The notes under the pieces: model-generated
What the model saw: only the letters and a program-made list of their open reading frames with translations
Databases searched by the model: none
Told to the model about the DNA's origin: nothing
From: Streptococcus tangpeifui
Lineage (GTDB): Bacteria > Bacillota > Bacilli > Lactobacillales > Streptococcaceae
NCBI RefSeq assembly: GCF_011038795.1
Contig: NZ_JAAKDU010000004.1
Coordinates: forward strand, 124,001 to 188,000
Direction of reading: 5' to 3'
DNA: 64,000 nt
Part shown: positions 28,197 through 37,393 of the stretch, piece after piece
Layout: every line of letters begins with the position of its first letter
Position numbering within the stretch: the stretch's first letter is position 1
Program-made: the position numbers and the translations under genes

Positions 28197-28960
28197 TAGG
28201 CTTCACCTCCAAGATAGGCTTCAATAACGCGTTTGTTGGCCTTGATTTCATCCGGTGTGCCATGAGCGATAAGACGGCCATATTCCAACACGTAGATACG
28301 TTCGGTTACATCCATCACTAAATTCATATCGTGCTCGATTAGAATGATTGTGATTCCAAATTCTTCCTTAATCTTACGAATTAAGGCGGTCAGCTCTGCC
28401 GTTTCCTGCGGATTCATACCGGCAGCGGGTTCGTCTAAAAAGAGAATTTTAGGTTCTGTAGCCAGAGCACGCACTATTTCCAAACGCCGTTGTTGCCCAT
28501 AAGGAAGATTTTTAGCTAAAGTATTGGCATCGTTAGCCAAATCAAAGATGGCTAACAGATCCATTGCTTTTTGCTTAAGTTCCTTTTCACTTTGATAATA
28601 CTTAGGCAGGCGGAAAATGGATGCCAAAATATGAGCGTTGTGACGATTGGCAAATCCAATTAAAACATTTTCCAAAACAGTCATATCCTTAAAGAGACGG
28701 ATATTTTGGAAGGTTCGTGACAAGCCTAGTGAGGCAATTTTGTGCGGGGCCTTACCATTGATGAGGGTACCATCAAGTGTTACCGTACCTTCGCTGGGAA
28801 CATAAACACCCGTCAAAAGATTAAAGAGAGTTGTTTTACCGGCACCGTTAGGACCGATAAGACCAACTAACTCACCTTCATTGAGCTCGAGGGAAACATC
28901 ACCAACCGCAGTCAGTCCGCCGAAATTTTTGGTCAAATTTTTTACATCAAGAAGTGCCAT
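28196..28960 (-). CDS. livG: Branched-chain amino acid ABC transporter ATPase LivG
   Basis: A 254-residue ATPase with Walker A GPNGAGKTT, Walker B ILFLDEPAAGMNP and the LivG-specific region ASLGLSRTFQNIRLFKDMTV. The signature sequence is diverged (LPYGQQRRLEIVRAL), as is usual for LivG. The ATG overlaps the livM stop (TGATG). Confidence 0.95.
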   Translation of the reverse strand: MALLDVKNLTKNFGGLTAVGDVSLELNEGELVGLIGPNGAGKTTLFNLLTGVYVPSEGTVTLDGTLINGKAPHKIASLGLSRTFQNIRLFKDMTVLENVLIGFANRHNAHILASIFRLPKYYQSEKELKQKAMDLLAIFDLANDANTLAKNLPYGQQRRLEIVRALATEPKILFLDEPAAGMNPQETAELTALIRKIKEEFGITIILIEHDMNLVMDVTERIYVLEYGRLIAHGTPDEIKANKRVIEAYLGGEA

Positions 28961-29913
28961 CAGTGGTTGCCCTCCTTATTCTTTTTAAAGAAACGCGACA
29001 GCGTGAATTCCTTAGTTCCTAAGAGACCGCTCGGACGGAAAATCATTACCAAAATAAGGGCGATAGAGTAGATGATCATCCGAAGCTCCGATACATTTTG
29101 TAGGAACATGTTCAAGATTCCCAAAACAATCCCTGCGATGATCGTCCCTGTGATAGAACCCAGACCGCCGAGAACGGCCACGATGAGATAATCAATGGAT
29201 TTCATCAATTGGAAATCTTTAGGGACGATGGTCCCAATATAGCTGACGTAGAGGGAACCGGCAATAGCTGAGATAACCGCACCGATTGCAAAGATTAGCA
29301 CTTTTCTGTTGGTAACATTAACACCCATAGCTTCGGCTGCGATCTCATCCTCACGCAAGGTGATAATCTGACGTCCCATTGATGAGCGCAAAAGGTTTAA
29401 TACAAGAATGGTAATGACTGCTACAAAAAGAAAGATGACTTGCCAAGTTGTATAAGGCAAAATTCCTGTTAGCCCAGCGGCTCCATTTGTCAACGTTCCG
29501 CCGTTAATGATTAAAATACGGATAATTTCCGCCATACCTAAGGTAGCAATGGCGAGATAATCCCCTTTTAAACGTAGGGTCGGCAAACCGAAAACAATAG
29601 CGACGACAGCTGCAATAACAGCGCCCACTAGGATAGACCAGTAGAAGGCAGCATAGGTTGGATAGTAGGTCGTAATGATGGCTGAAGAATAAGCACCAAT
29701 AGCCATGAACCCAGCCTGTCCTAAAGTTAATTGACCTGAAAATCCTAAGACTAGATTAGTCCCCAAGCCCATCAAAATACTGATACCAATTCCCATTAGG
29801 ATCTGGATATAGTAGAGGTTCAAAATACCACTGCTAGCTAAAATTTGCAGAACAGCATAGATGAGAGCAATCAGCGCAAGCCAGATAAGATTTAATTTTA
29901 AATTCTGTTTCAT
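28960..29913 (-). CDS. livM: Branched-chain amino acid ABC transporter permease LivM
   Basis: A 317-residue membrane protein with about nine helices and the LivM signatures GLTGILPYTTWQ, the EAMGVNVTNRKVLIFAIGA coupling helix and FRPSGLLG near the end. It pairs with LivH in the inner membrane. Three bases separate it from livH. Confidence 0.94.
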   Translation of the reverse strand: MKQNLKLNLIWLALIALIYAVLQILASSGILNLYYIQILMGIGISILMGLGTNLVLGFSGQLTLGQAGFMAIGAYSSAIITTYYPTYAAFYWSILVGAVIAAVVAIVFGLPTLRLKGDYLAIATLGMAEIIRILIINGGTLTNGAAGLTGILPYTTWQVIFLFVAVITILVLNLLRSSMGRQIITLREDEIAAEAMGVNVTNRKVLIFAIGAVISAIAGSLYVSYIGTIVPKDFQLMKSIDYLIVAVLGGLGSITGTIIAGIVLGILNMFLQNVSELRMIIYSIALILVMIFRPSGLLGTKEFTLSRFFKKNKEGNH

Positions 29914-29916
29914 GTC

Positions 29917-30801
29917 TTACACCTTCTCTTTCACATTTTTACCGAGGATTCCAGCTGGACGAACCAAAAGGATAATGATCAGTACAATATAGACAATCGC
30001 ATCGCGGTAGGTTGATAGGTTGACCGTATTTGCCAAAGTTTCCAAAATCCCGATAACAAAACCACCCAAGGCAGCACCCGGAATGATACCGATACCACCC
30101 AAAACAGCAGCGACGAAGGCTTTGATCCCAGGAATCATCCCCATCAAAGGATCAATAGAATTATAGTACAAACCAATCAGAACACCTGCTGCACCAGCTA
30201 GAGCTGACCCCAGTGCAAAGGTAAAGCTGATAGTTGAATTTACATTAATTCCCATCAGCTGAGCAGCATCACTGTCCACCGACACAGCCCGCATGGCCTT
30301 CCCCATCTTGGTTTTTTTAACAATGACTTGGAGAGCTACCATCAACACAATGGCCACAACCAAGATTAGGAGCTGAATATTGGTGACTGTCACTGGTCCT
30401 AAATCGTAATTGTGCTGTTGAATAGATTCAGGAAATGAACGAGGATTAGAACCAACAAAGTAAACCATCGTATATTCCAATAGGAAAGATACCCCGATGG
30501 CTGTAATCAAGGCTGAAATTCGCGTGGAATTGCGCAGAGGGCGGTAGGCTAAGAATTCAATCAACATTCCCAGCAAAGCCGTCAATACCATAGTAAAGGT
30601 AAGGGCCAGCCAGAAGTTCATGTGGAGTCCATTGATGGCATAGTAGCCGATAAAAGCCCCCATCATGAAGATATCTCCATGAGCAAAGTTAATCAATTTA
30701 ATAATCCCGTAAACCATGGTATAACCTAGGGCCAGCAGGGCATAGATACTTCCCAGAATAATACCATTAACTAGTTGTTGTGGGAGTTGTTCAAGTAACA
30801 T
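29917..30801 (-). CDS. livH: Branched-chain amino acid ABC transporter permease LivH
   Basis: A 294-residue membrane protein starting LPQQLVNGIILGSIYALLAL, with GIIKLINFAHGDIFMMGAF and the coupling segment AAQLMGINVNSTISFTFALG typical of LivH. The SD is weak. It follows livJ by 50 bp. Confidence 0.94.
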   Translation of the reverse strand: MLLEQLPQQLVNGIILGSIYALLALGYTMVYGIIKLINFAHGDIFMMGAFIGYYAINGLHMNFWLALTFTMVLTALLGMLIEFLAYRPLRNSTRISALITAIGVSFLLEYTMVYFVGSNPRSFPESIQQHNYDLGPVTVTNIQLLILVVAIVLMVALQVIVKKTKMGKAMRAVSVDSDAAQLMGINVNSTISFTFALGSALAGAAGVLIGLYYNSIDPLMGMIPGIKAFVAAVLGGIGIIPGAALGGFVIGILETLANTVNLSTYRDAIVYIVLIIILLVRPAGILGKNVKEKV

Positions 30802-30853
30802 AAAATACCAAACTTTCTAGTTTTATCCATTAATGCAGTTGTACAAGTATGAC

Positions 30854-32041
30854 TTATTTTTTAACCGTTACAGCTTCGGCAGAACTTTCTGTACCATTGT
30901 CCAATTTCACCATAACAGCTGATTTAATCGGATTATGGTATTTATCAATAGTCATCTTGCCAGTGACTCCTTCAAAATTCTTCAAAGCTGCCAGATTAGA
31001 AGCCAATTCGATGGAATTATCTGCCCCTTTTGCTGCTGCTGCAATCATATAGACCGAGTCGTAGGCAAGGGCCGAGAACATATTGGGTTCTGAACCGTAG
31101 GTTTCTTTAAAGTTGCTAATAAAATCATTAGCTTTTCCGGACAAGGCAATCTTGGTAGAGTAGCCCGACACGTAGTAAACATTCGTCGTATTCTTCTTAC
31201 CTGCCAAACTCACAAAAGTCTTATCGCTGAAACCATCGGGACCAAGGATTGGTGCACTGATGCCCATATCACGCGCTTGTTTGGTAATCAGTCCCGTTTC
31301 AGTATAGTAACCCGGCATAACAATAGCATCATAATCGAGGTCCCTGATACTTGTCAGAGCTGACTGGAAGTCTGTATCTTTCGCCGCAAAAGTCTTAGTG
31401 GAAACAATTTCCCCCTTGTAAGTTTTCTTGAACTCATCAGCGATTCCTTTGGCGTAGTCACTGGAGTTATCATAAAACAGCACAACCTTTTTCGCCTGTA
31501 GGTTTTCCGATGCATACTGAGCTAGTACTTGCCCTTGAAAACTATCTCTAAAAGTCGTACGGAAAACAAACTGCTTGGTTTGTGTTTTTCCATTGAGATT
31601 ATCAATAGTCAAATCATCCTGCGTTCCGCTAGGGGAAAGGAGAGGAACTCCTGTTTTTTGAGCATTCAGCGAAGCTGCTGAAACCGCTCCAGATGTAGCT
31701 GGACCGACAATGGCATTAACTTGGCTTTGAACAGCTAAGTTTGTTGCTGATGTAGAAGCTTCAGCATTATCGGACTTATTGTCCTTGGTCACCAATTCCA
31801 GCTTTTTACCATTGACACCGCCCGCCTTGTTAATTTCCTTGACAGCCAGCTTAATCCCCTGATTTTCGGCTGAGCCATAGGCAGATACAGGTCCCGTTAA
31901 TTCCATATCTACGCCAATTTTAATGGTGTCACCAATTTCTGTCCCAGCAGCGTTGCTGGTAACGTCAGGGGACTTACCACAAGCTACTAATGTTACAGCA
32001 GCCAGCAGAAGCATACCAGTTGCGATAATCTTTTTGTACAT
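30854..32041 (-). CDS. livJ: Branched-chain amino acid-binding lipoprotein LivJ
   Basis: A 395-residue type I periplasmic-binding fold lipoprotein. The lipobox is VACG after a hydrophobic signal (MYKKIIATGMLLLAAVTLVAC). The mature domain shows IGVDMELTGPVSAYGSAENQG and VGPATSGAVSAA, the Leu/Ile/Val-binding pattern. I start at ATG 32041 with AAGGAGAA upstream; a longer TTG frame (from 32104) lacks an SD. It captures amino acids outside the cell for LivHMGF. Confidence 0.95.
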   Translation of the reverse strand: MYKKIIATGMLLLAAVTLVACGKSPDVTSNAAGTEIGDTIKIGVDMELTGPVSAYGSAENQGIKLAVKEINKAGGVNGKKLELVTKDNKSDNAEASTSATNLAVQSQVNAIVGPATSGAVSAASLNAQKTGVPLLSPSGTQDDLTIDNLNGKTQTKQFVFRTTFRDSFQGQVLAQYASENLQAKKVVLFYDNSSDYAKGIADEFKKTYKGEIVSTKTFAAKDTDFQSALTSIRDLDYDAIVMPGYYTETGLITKQARDMGISAPILGPDGFSDKTFVSLAGKKNTTNVYYVSGYSTKIALSGKANDFISNFKETYGSEPNMFSALAYDSVYMIAAAAKGADNSIELASNLAALKNFEGVTGKMTIDKYHNPIKSAVMVKLDNGTESSAEAVTVKK

Positions 32042-32217
32042 CAGATTATTCTCCTTAAAATAAGATGCAGAGACTAAAAGTACAAGACAAGCCCCATGGA
32101 CCAAATTGCGTTTTGGAAGTCAAGGGGCTTTCCTGTAACTCAAGTCATGCTCAATTAGTATAAGATACAAGAGAACGCTGAAAATTAGTTCAGGCTGGTC
32201 TCAAAAATCTACTTCAT
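32042..32217 (-). promoter_or_regulatory. livJ: livJ leader with nested hairpin
   Basis: The leader of about 170 nt contains AAGCCCC/GGGGCTT (32124-32130 and 32089-32095) with an inner CCAAA/TTTGG stem (32112-32116/32101-32105). No T-run follows directly, so it is not a plain terminator. It might be an attenuator or protein-binding element responding to branched-chain amino acids. Confidence 0.4.
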
Positions 32218-32246
32218 AGAATACAGAATTATCTGATAATTGTCAA
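32218..32246 (-). promoter_or_regulatory. Promoter of liv operon
   Basis: On the minus strand TTGACA (32241-32246), 17-bp spacer, TATTCT (32218-32223). Confidence 0.85.
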
Positions 32247-32437
32247 GAGCATTTGCTTATCCCTATTCAAAAGCTGCTAATAAAGACAATTTAGACGGGG
32301 CTTAATTAGTTCCTTTTGTGACGCCTATCTTTTAATTAGAAAATCTCAACAAAAAGAGGCTAAGCTTAACACTTGCCTCACATAAAAATTGACGATGTTT
32401 TTAGCCTTAGAGAGCCCCTTTAAAGCTACAAAGCAAT

Positions 32438-32722
32438 TCAAGACTGCTCTGGCTCCAATTCTGACTTATTGTCTTCTCGGTAAAGACTGCCAACAAAATC
32501 ACGATCAATCTCATCAAAATGTGATTGCCTCACGCGCTTGACAAACTTTAATTTTTTCAAGATTTCTAAGGTTTCCTCCAGCTTATCAGCATCCAGATAG
32601 AGATGAACGTAGCGAAAACGCCGTGAATGATAAATCATATCCCCATAGCGGTTTAACTTGCGGGCATCTCGATTATAATAGAGGTAAACAATAATCCCTA
32701 GTCGCTCTTGTTTTTCAAACAT
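32438..32722 (-). CDS. ylbG: YlbG-like protein (DUF2129)
   Basis: A 94-residue protein, [20 protein letters not shown], with [22 protein letters not shown], the DUF2129 core. Function unknown. Its start is 2 bp from the ylbF stop, so they form an operon. Confidence 0.88.
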   Translation of the reverse strand: MFEKQERLGIIVYLYYNRDARKLNRYGDMIYHSRRFRYVHLYLDADKLEETLEILKKLKFVKRVRQSHFDEIDRDFVGSLYREDNKSELEPEQS

Positions 32723-32724
32723 GG

Positions 32725-33177
32725 CTATTGTACTTTTCCTTTCTCACGAATATTCTGACCCCGCCCATGGCCGTGCTGATGATGGTGAGGGGCTAAGGGA
32801 AGGCCTGTATCAACAAAAATATCAGATGAAATGGTCTGGGCTAACTGCTCAGTGATGCCAGCCAAGACCTCTTGCAGAGCTACTTCTGCTGCCCGAAACT
32901 CCTGCATGGTCTGGGTCAAATCTATCTGGCGTTTGAGCTGTAAGACCTGTCGGCGAAGGTCAACCACTTCCGACCGATACTTGACAAATCCTTTTTGCTC
33001 TTCGTAACTCTCCTGTAAGTCTTGAAATCGAGCTAATAGACTCTGCAGTTCTTGATCAGCTAAGACATTAGCTTTAGCTATTTGATAATTTTTAGCCTGT
33101 GGGCTGGCTAAAATAAGCTTAGCGAGACGGTCAACAGCATCATCGATCGCCAGTAACTCTTCATTGATTTCTAACAT
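32725..33177 (-). CDS. ylbF: YlbF/YmcA-family protein
   Basis: About 150 residues from [20 protein letters not shown]. The helical core ([20 protein letters not shown] and the following coiled segment) matches YlbF-type proteins, which in Bacillus act with YmcA and YaaT on RNase Y. The C-terminus has an unusual His/Gly tail, [14 protein letters not shown] start at the internal ATG (33177), where homology begins. Confidence 0.85.
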   Translation of the reverse strand: MLEINEELLAIDDAVDRLAKLILASPQAKNYQIAKANVLADQELQSLLARFQDLQESYEEQKGFVKYRSEVVDLRRQVLQLKRQIDLTQTMQEFRAAEVALQEVLAGITEQLAQTISSDIFVDTGLPLAPHHHQHGHGRGQNIREKGKVQ

Positions 33178-33231
33178 GTTTCTATTATAGCACATTAAAA
33201 AACTGGTCAGATCAACTGCCAGTTTTTCATT

Positions 33232-33822
33232 TTATTTCAATTCATTATTTTCCATAATTTCATCAATGAAGCCGTAATCAAGAGTTTCCTTAGCCGACAT
33301 CCAATAGTCACGTTCAGCATCTTTATGGATTTGCTTAACCGTTTTGCCAGAATTATTAGCTAGAATTTGCTCTAAATTATTCCGTGTTTTTAGCAACTGC
33401 TCTGCCGCAATAGCCATATCTGTTTGCTGCGTACCAGCGCCAGTGCCGCCCATTGGTTGGTGAATGAGGTATTCTGCATTTGGCAGCATGAAGCGTTTGC
33501 CTTTGGCACCGCTAGAGGCGATAATCGTTCCCATAGAAGCAGCCATCCCCATGACAATGGTTTGAACATCTGACTTGATAAAGTTCATTGTGTCAACAAT
33601 AGCCAGACCAGCTGAGACAGAGCCCCCTGGTGTATTAACATAGAGGTAGATGTCCTTAGTGCTATCTTGGGCATCTAAGAAAAGCAACTGAGCAATAATA
33701 GAATTGGCCATATTATCTTCGACAGGTCCTGTCAGCATGACAATACGGTCTTTTAAAAGGCGGGAATAAATATCGTAGGAACGTTCTCCACGGCTGGTTT
33801 GTTCAATAACTACTGGAATCAT
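33232..33822 (-). CDS. clpP: ATP-dependent Clp protease proteolytic subunit
   Basis: A 196-residue serine peptidase with the nucleophile S96 in GMAASMG, H121 in YLIHQPMGG and the Asp of the triad in [15 protein letters not shown]. It forms the tetradecameric chamber used with ClpX, ClpC and ClpE. Expression is governed by the CtsR operator embedded in its promoter. Confidence 0.97.
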   Translation of the reverse strand: MIPVVIEQTSRGERSYDIYSRLLKDRIVMLTGPVEDNMANSIIAQLLFLDAQDSTKDIYLYVNTPGGSVSAGLAIVDTMNFIKSDVQTIVMGMAASMGTIIASSGAKGKRFMLPNAEYLIHQPMGGTGAGTQQTDMAIAAEQLLKTRNNLEQILANNSGKTVKQIHKDAERDYWMSAKETLDYGFIDEIMENNELK

Positions 33823-33908
33823 AAAGGTTCTCCGTTTCTTAACTTAAATTTTGATAAGACAAGTCAGCTATGCAAGCGAATCTTTCCCCGTCTTATCATC
33901 GTGTCACT

Positions 33909-33938
33909 ATTATAGCTGTTTGGTCAAAATAGGTCAAA
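33909..33938 (-). promoter_or_regulatory. clpP promoter with CtsR operator
   Basis: On the plus strand GGTCAAA-ATA-GGTCAAA (33922-33938) is a perfect CtsR heptad repeat. On the minus strand its outer half supplies the -35 box TTGACC (33932-33937), followed by a 17-bp spacer and TATAAT (33909-33914). CtsR binding would therefore mask the -35 box and spacer. Confidence 0.93.
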
Positions 33939-33960
33939 TAAAAAACTTACAGACATCAAA

Positions 33961-33993
33961 AGAGAAACAATCCGAAAGACTGTTTCTCTTTTT
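33961..33993 (-). terminator. Terminator of upp
   Basis: AGAGAAACA pairs with TGTTTCTCT around the loop ATCCGAAAGAC; T-runs flank both sides, with TTTTGATG on the minus strand after the upp stop. Confidence 0.85.
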
Positions 33994-34004
33994 CACTATT
34001 ACCT

Positions 34005-34634
34005 CTACTTGGTTCCAAAGAGACGGTCACCCGCATCACCAAGACCCGGAATGATATAGCCGTTGTCATTAAGTTTTTCGTCCAATGCTGCGGTATAGAT
34101 ATCAATATCTGGATGAGCTTCTTGGAGAGCCTTAACCCCTTCGGGAGCAGCTACCAAGCAGACAAATTTGATATTGGCTGCACCACGTTTTTTTAAGGAG
34201 TCTACCGCCAGAATTGCCGAACCTCCGGTTGCCAACATTGGGTCAACTAAGAAGATTTGTCTTTGATCAATATCTTCTGGCAATTTAACGAGATATTCAA
34301 CTGGTTGAAGCGTTTCCTCATCGCGATACATCCCGATATGACCAACTTTAGCTGCCGGAACCAAGCTGACTAAACCATCAACCATGCCAATTCCAGCCCG
34401 CAAGATGGGGACAATAGCTAATTTCTTACCAGCTAATTGCTTTTGAGTCGTCTTGGTGATTGGCGTTTGAATGTCAATATCTTCCAACGGCAGATCCCGA
34501 GAGACTTCATACCCCATCAACATAGCAATTTCATTAACCAATTCACGGAAAACCTTAGTTGAGGTATCCTCACGACGTAAAATTGATAATTTGTGTTGAA
34601 TCAGTGGATGTGAAATAACTTGAAATTTTCCCAT
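34005..34634 (-). CDS. upp: Uracil phosphoribosyltransferase
   Basis: A 209-residue enzyme with the PRPP-binding loop [11 protein letters not shown], the uracil-binding C-terminal [17 protein letters not shown] and [18 protein letters not shown] near the start. It salvages uracil to UMP. It has its own terminator before the clpP promoter. Confidence 0.96.
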   Translation of the reverse strand: MGKFQVISHPLIQHKLSILRREDTSTKVFRELVNEIAMLMGYEVSRDLPLEDIDIQTPITKTTQKQLAGKKLAIVPILRAGIGMVDGLVSLVPAAKVGHIGMYRDEETLQPVEYLVKLPEDIDQRQIFLVDPMLATGGSAILAVDSLKKRGAANIKFVCLVAAPEGVKALQEAHPDIDIYTAALDEKLNDNGYIIPGLGDAGDRLFGTK

Positions 34635-34757
34635 AATGTGTCAGCTTCCTAGAAGCTTTCCACCTTTCTAGTTGTTTTCTTTATTATATCAAAACATCTA
34701 GCATTTAGCAGGAAAATTCAGAAATTCCAGCCGCTGCGAAAGACAAAGATTCCCTTT

Positions 34758-35912
34758 TTAGAAGACTTGAACTAAACGATTTAAGGCTTCCTGCAGAGTG
34801 GCTTTAGGAGTGGCCACATTTAATCTAGCATGGCCTATGCCTTCTCTGCCGAAGGTGGAACCAACATTAAGAATCAGCTTGCCTTCTTCTTTGATCTTTT
34901 GATGAAGCTCTTCATCAGATAGGTGATAGTCTGAGAAGTCTAACCAGACTAGATAAGTTCCTTCTGGCTTCATGACCTTAATTTGGGTCTTTTGCGTCAA
35001 GGTCTCAAAGACCAGATTGATGTTGTCTTCCAGAACTTTTTTGAGTTCAGTCAGCCAAGGTTTGCCATATCGAAAGGCTGTTTCAGTCGTCATTAGACCA
35101 ATCGTTGGTACCTCATGCTGATTATTAGCCAACTGACGCTTTTTGAAGGCCGCTCTCAAGGCAGGACTTTCAATGATAGCAAAACTATTTTTAGTCCCTG
35201 CAACATTGAAAGTCTTGGTAGCACTAGAGAGGACCAAGGCGAAATCTTTAAAGTCGCCCAGTGTATTGATGGAATGATGCTTGTGCCCAAAGAGAGCTAG
35301 GTCTTGATGAATCTCATCAGAGACCAGAATGACACCGTGTTTGCGACAGAGTTCGGCTACTTTAATAAGCTCTTCCGGACTCCAAACCCTACCGCCAGGA
35401 TTGTGGGGACTGCAGAAAATATAGAGCTTCACCTGATTTTCCACCAAATCTTTTTCCAATTGATCGAAATCAATCTCAAAATGGCCATGCCTTTCGACCA
35501 AGGAATTTTCAACCAACTGTCGGTTATTGAGCTTGACCGAACGGGCAAAAGGGGGATAGACTGGGGTGTTAATCAAGACCGCGTCTTCTTCTTTCGTGAA
35601 AGCCTGAATTGCTACCGAAATAGCTGGAACGACTCCTTCAATCAGAATCAGGGCCTCTTTATCAAATCTATAGCCATGCTGCTCCCTTTCCCAAGTCTGA
35701 ATAGACTCCAGAACTTGGTCTGAAAAATAAGGGTAACCGTAAACCCCACGGTCAGCATAGGCCTGAACGGCCGCCTTCATTTCAGGGAAGGCCAGAAAAT
35801 CCATATCAGCCACCCAGAGCGGTAGGAGGTTGCGATTGTTCTCTACTTCTTTCCACTTCATAGAATGGTTGTTGAGACGATCGGGTAAGGTAGTAAAATC
35901 ATATTGTGTCAT
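34758..35912 (-). CDS. PLP-dependent C-S lyase (MalY/PatB type)
   Basis: A 384-residue fold-type I aminotransferase-like enzyme from MTQYDFTTLPDRLNNHSMKW. PLP motifs: LPLWVADMDFLAFPE, CSPHNPGGRVW, LVSDEIHQDL, and the Schiff-base lysine in LSSATKTFNVAG. Members split cystathionine and cysteine, releasing H2S or homocysteine. The ATG follows GAGGAGAAG. It lies 72 bp downstream of the cystathionine synthase/lyase gene, likely in one operon. Confidence 0.9.
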   Translation of the reverse strand: MTQYDFTTLPDRLNNHSMKWKEVENNRNLLPLWVADMDFLAFPEMKAAVQAYADRGVYGYPYFSDQVLESIQTWEREQHGYRFDKEALILIEGVVPAISVAIQAFTKEEDAVLINTPVYPPFARSVKLNNRQLVENSLVERHGHFEIDFDQLEKDLVENQVKLYIFCSPHNPGGRVWSPEELIKVAELCRKHGVILVSDEIHQDLALFGHKHHSINTLGDFKDFALVLSSATKTFNVAGTKNSFAIIESPALRAAFKKRQLANNQHEVPTIGLMTTETAFRYGKPWLTELKKVLEDNINLVFETLTQKTQIKVMKPEGTYLVWLDFSDYHLSDEELHQKIKEEGKLILNVGSTFGREGIGHARLNVATPKATLQEALNRLVQVF

Positions 35913-35984
35913 TGTCTTCTCCTCAAGAGCTAATCGTATATTATAGTGGCTAGTTTGGTTTACCAACTATCATTCTATTAACCT

Positions 35985-37079
35985 TCAAGCTCCCAGAGCT
36001 TGTTTAAGATCTGCAATCAAATCCTGACTGTCCTCAATACCTATAGAGAGACGCAAAAGATCATCAGTCAAGCCATAGGAAGCTCGAATATCGGCAGGAA
36101 TGTCAGCATGGGTCTGGGTTGTTGGGTAGGTAATGAGACTTTCCACTCCTCCTAGGCTTTCTGCAAAAGTAAAGACTTGCAAACTATTGATAATTTCTGG
36201 AATCTTAGTTTGATCTTTAACCTTGAAGGAAACCATGCCGCCCTTGCCAGTATAAAGAACTTCTTTAACTGCTGGCGACTGCTGTAAATATTCAGCAACA
36301 GCTTGGGCATTCTGGGTCGAGGCTTCCATCCTGAGCTTGAGTGTTTTGAGCCCTCGCATGAGCATGTAGCTATCAAAGGGCGATAGATTAGGACCAGTTG
36401 TATTGAGATTATAGAAGAGCTTGTCGTAATAGTCTTGATTACTGGTAATGACCACTCCTGCGAGGACATCATTGTGCCCAGCCAGATATTTAGTGGCTGA
36501 GTGGAGCACGATATCAGCTCCCAGCTCAATGGGATTTTGGTAAATCGGACTGTAGAAGGTGTTGTCAACGATGACCGCCGCTCCCTTTTGGTGGGCCAGT
36601 TCAGCTACTGTTTTAATATCAAACTCAATCATGAGCGGGTTCGTTGGTGTTTCAATATAGACAATATCTGTCTCGTCAGAGATAGCTGCCAGCATCTCTG
36701 CTTGAGAATTAGTATAGGTGAAAGAAAACCGTCCTTGCTTTTCTTGGTCATTAAACCAGCGAAATGAACCTCCGTAAAGATCTCGAGCTGCCACTACCTT
36801 AGAGCCGACTGGGAAAATTTCTAATGCCAGAACAACGGCACTCATCCCAGAGCTGGTTGCGATAGCATAATCTGCCTTTTCAATGGCTGCTAGAGTTTTT
36901 TCCAGCGTCACCCTCGTTGGGTTTTTAGTCCTAGTATAGTCAAATCCTGTTGACTGACCAAATTCTGGATGCTGGTAGGTGGTTGAAAAATGCAGAGGAG
37001 CTGCCAAAGCTCCTGTTTCCTTGTCAGAATTGATACCAGCATGGGCCAAAAGGGTCGCCAATCTATAATCATGTGTCAT
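35985..37079 (-). CDS. metB: Cystathionine gamma-synthase / beta-lyase (Cys/Met metabolism PLP enzyme)
   Basis: A 364-residue enzyme from MTHDYRLATLLAHAG. It has FDYTRTKNPTR (substrate phosphate/carboxylate site), SSGMSAVVLALEIF, YIETPTNPLM, and the PLP lysine in LHSATKYLAGHND. The loop found in longer homologues before GGMVSFKV is short here. It works in transsulfuration toward homocysteine and methionine. TAGGAGGCG precedes the ATG; a 23-codon upstream extension has no support. The substrate direction cannot be settled by reading. Confidence 0.9.
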   Translation of the reverse strand: MTHDYRLATLLAHAGINSDKETGALAAPLHFSTTYQHPEFGQSTGFDYTRTKNPTRVTLEKTLAAIEKADYAIATSSGMSAVVLALEIFPVGSKVVAARDLYGGSFRWFNDQEKQGRFSFTYTNSQAEMLAAISDETDIVYIETPTNPLMIEFDIKTVAELAHQKGAAVIVDNTFYSPIYQNPIELGADIVLHSATKYLAGHNDVLAGVVITSNQDYYDKLFYNLNTTGPNLSPFDSYMLMRGLKTLKLRMEASTQNAQAVAEYLQQSPAVKEVLYTGKGGMVSFKVKDQTKIPEIINSLQVFTFAESLGGVESLITYPTTQTHADIPADIRASYGLTDDLLRLSIGIEDSQDLIADLKQALGA

Positions 37080-37393
37080 CAAATCGCCTCCTAAACATTT
37101 GCTTTTTATTGTAACATGATTTCTGGCTGTAGTGGGTGCCAATTCCATATTTATTAATGATAAACAGGTATAAGAAAAAATTATAAGGCCCTTAAACAGA
37201 GATATCGCATTGGCCAGTCAAATCTCTTTTACTTCTCTATTATTTTATCAACCTTTCTCTAGCAGATCATTCCCTGACTATTAAAATCAAATCCTTCTGT
37301 GAGCCTCTCTTCTAGGTCATCCAAACTTTAATAGGCCATATCCATGAAACGATATCCACTAACTCTAATACTCTTCTGTTTATAGTTTTGTAT

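Noticed and set aside
35913..35966. Longer N-terminus for the C-S lyase
   Set aside because: The extension has no SD and no family similarity, while ATG 35912 follows GAGGAGAAG.
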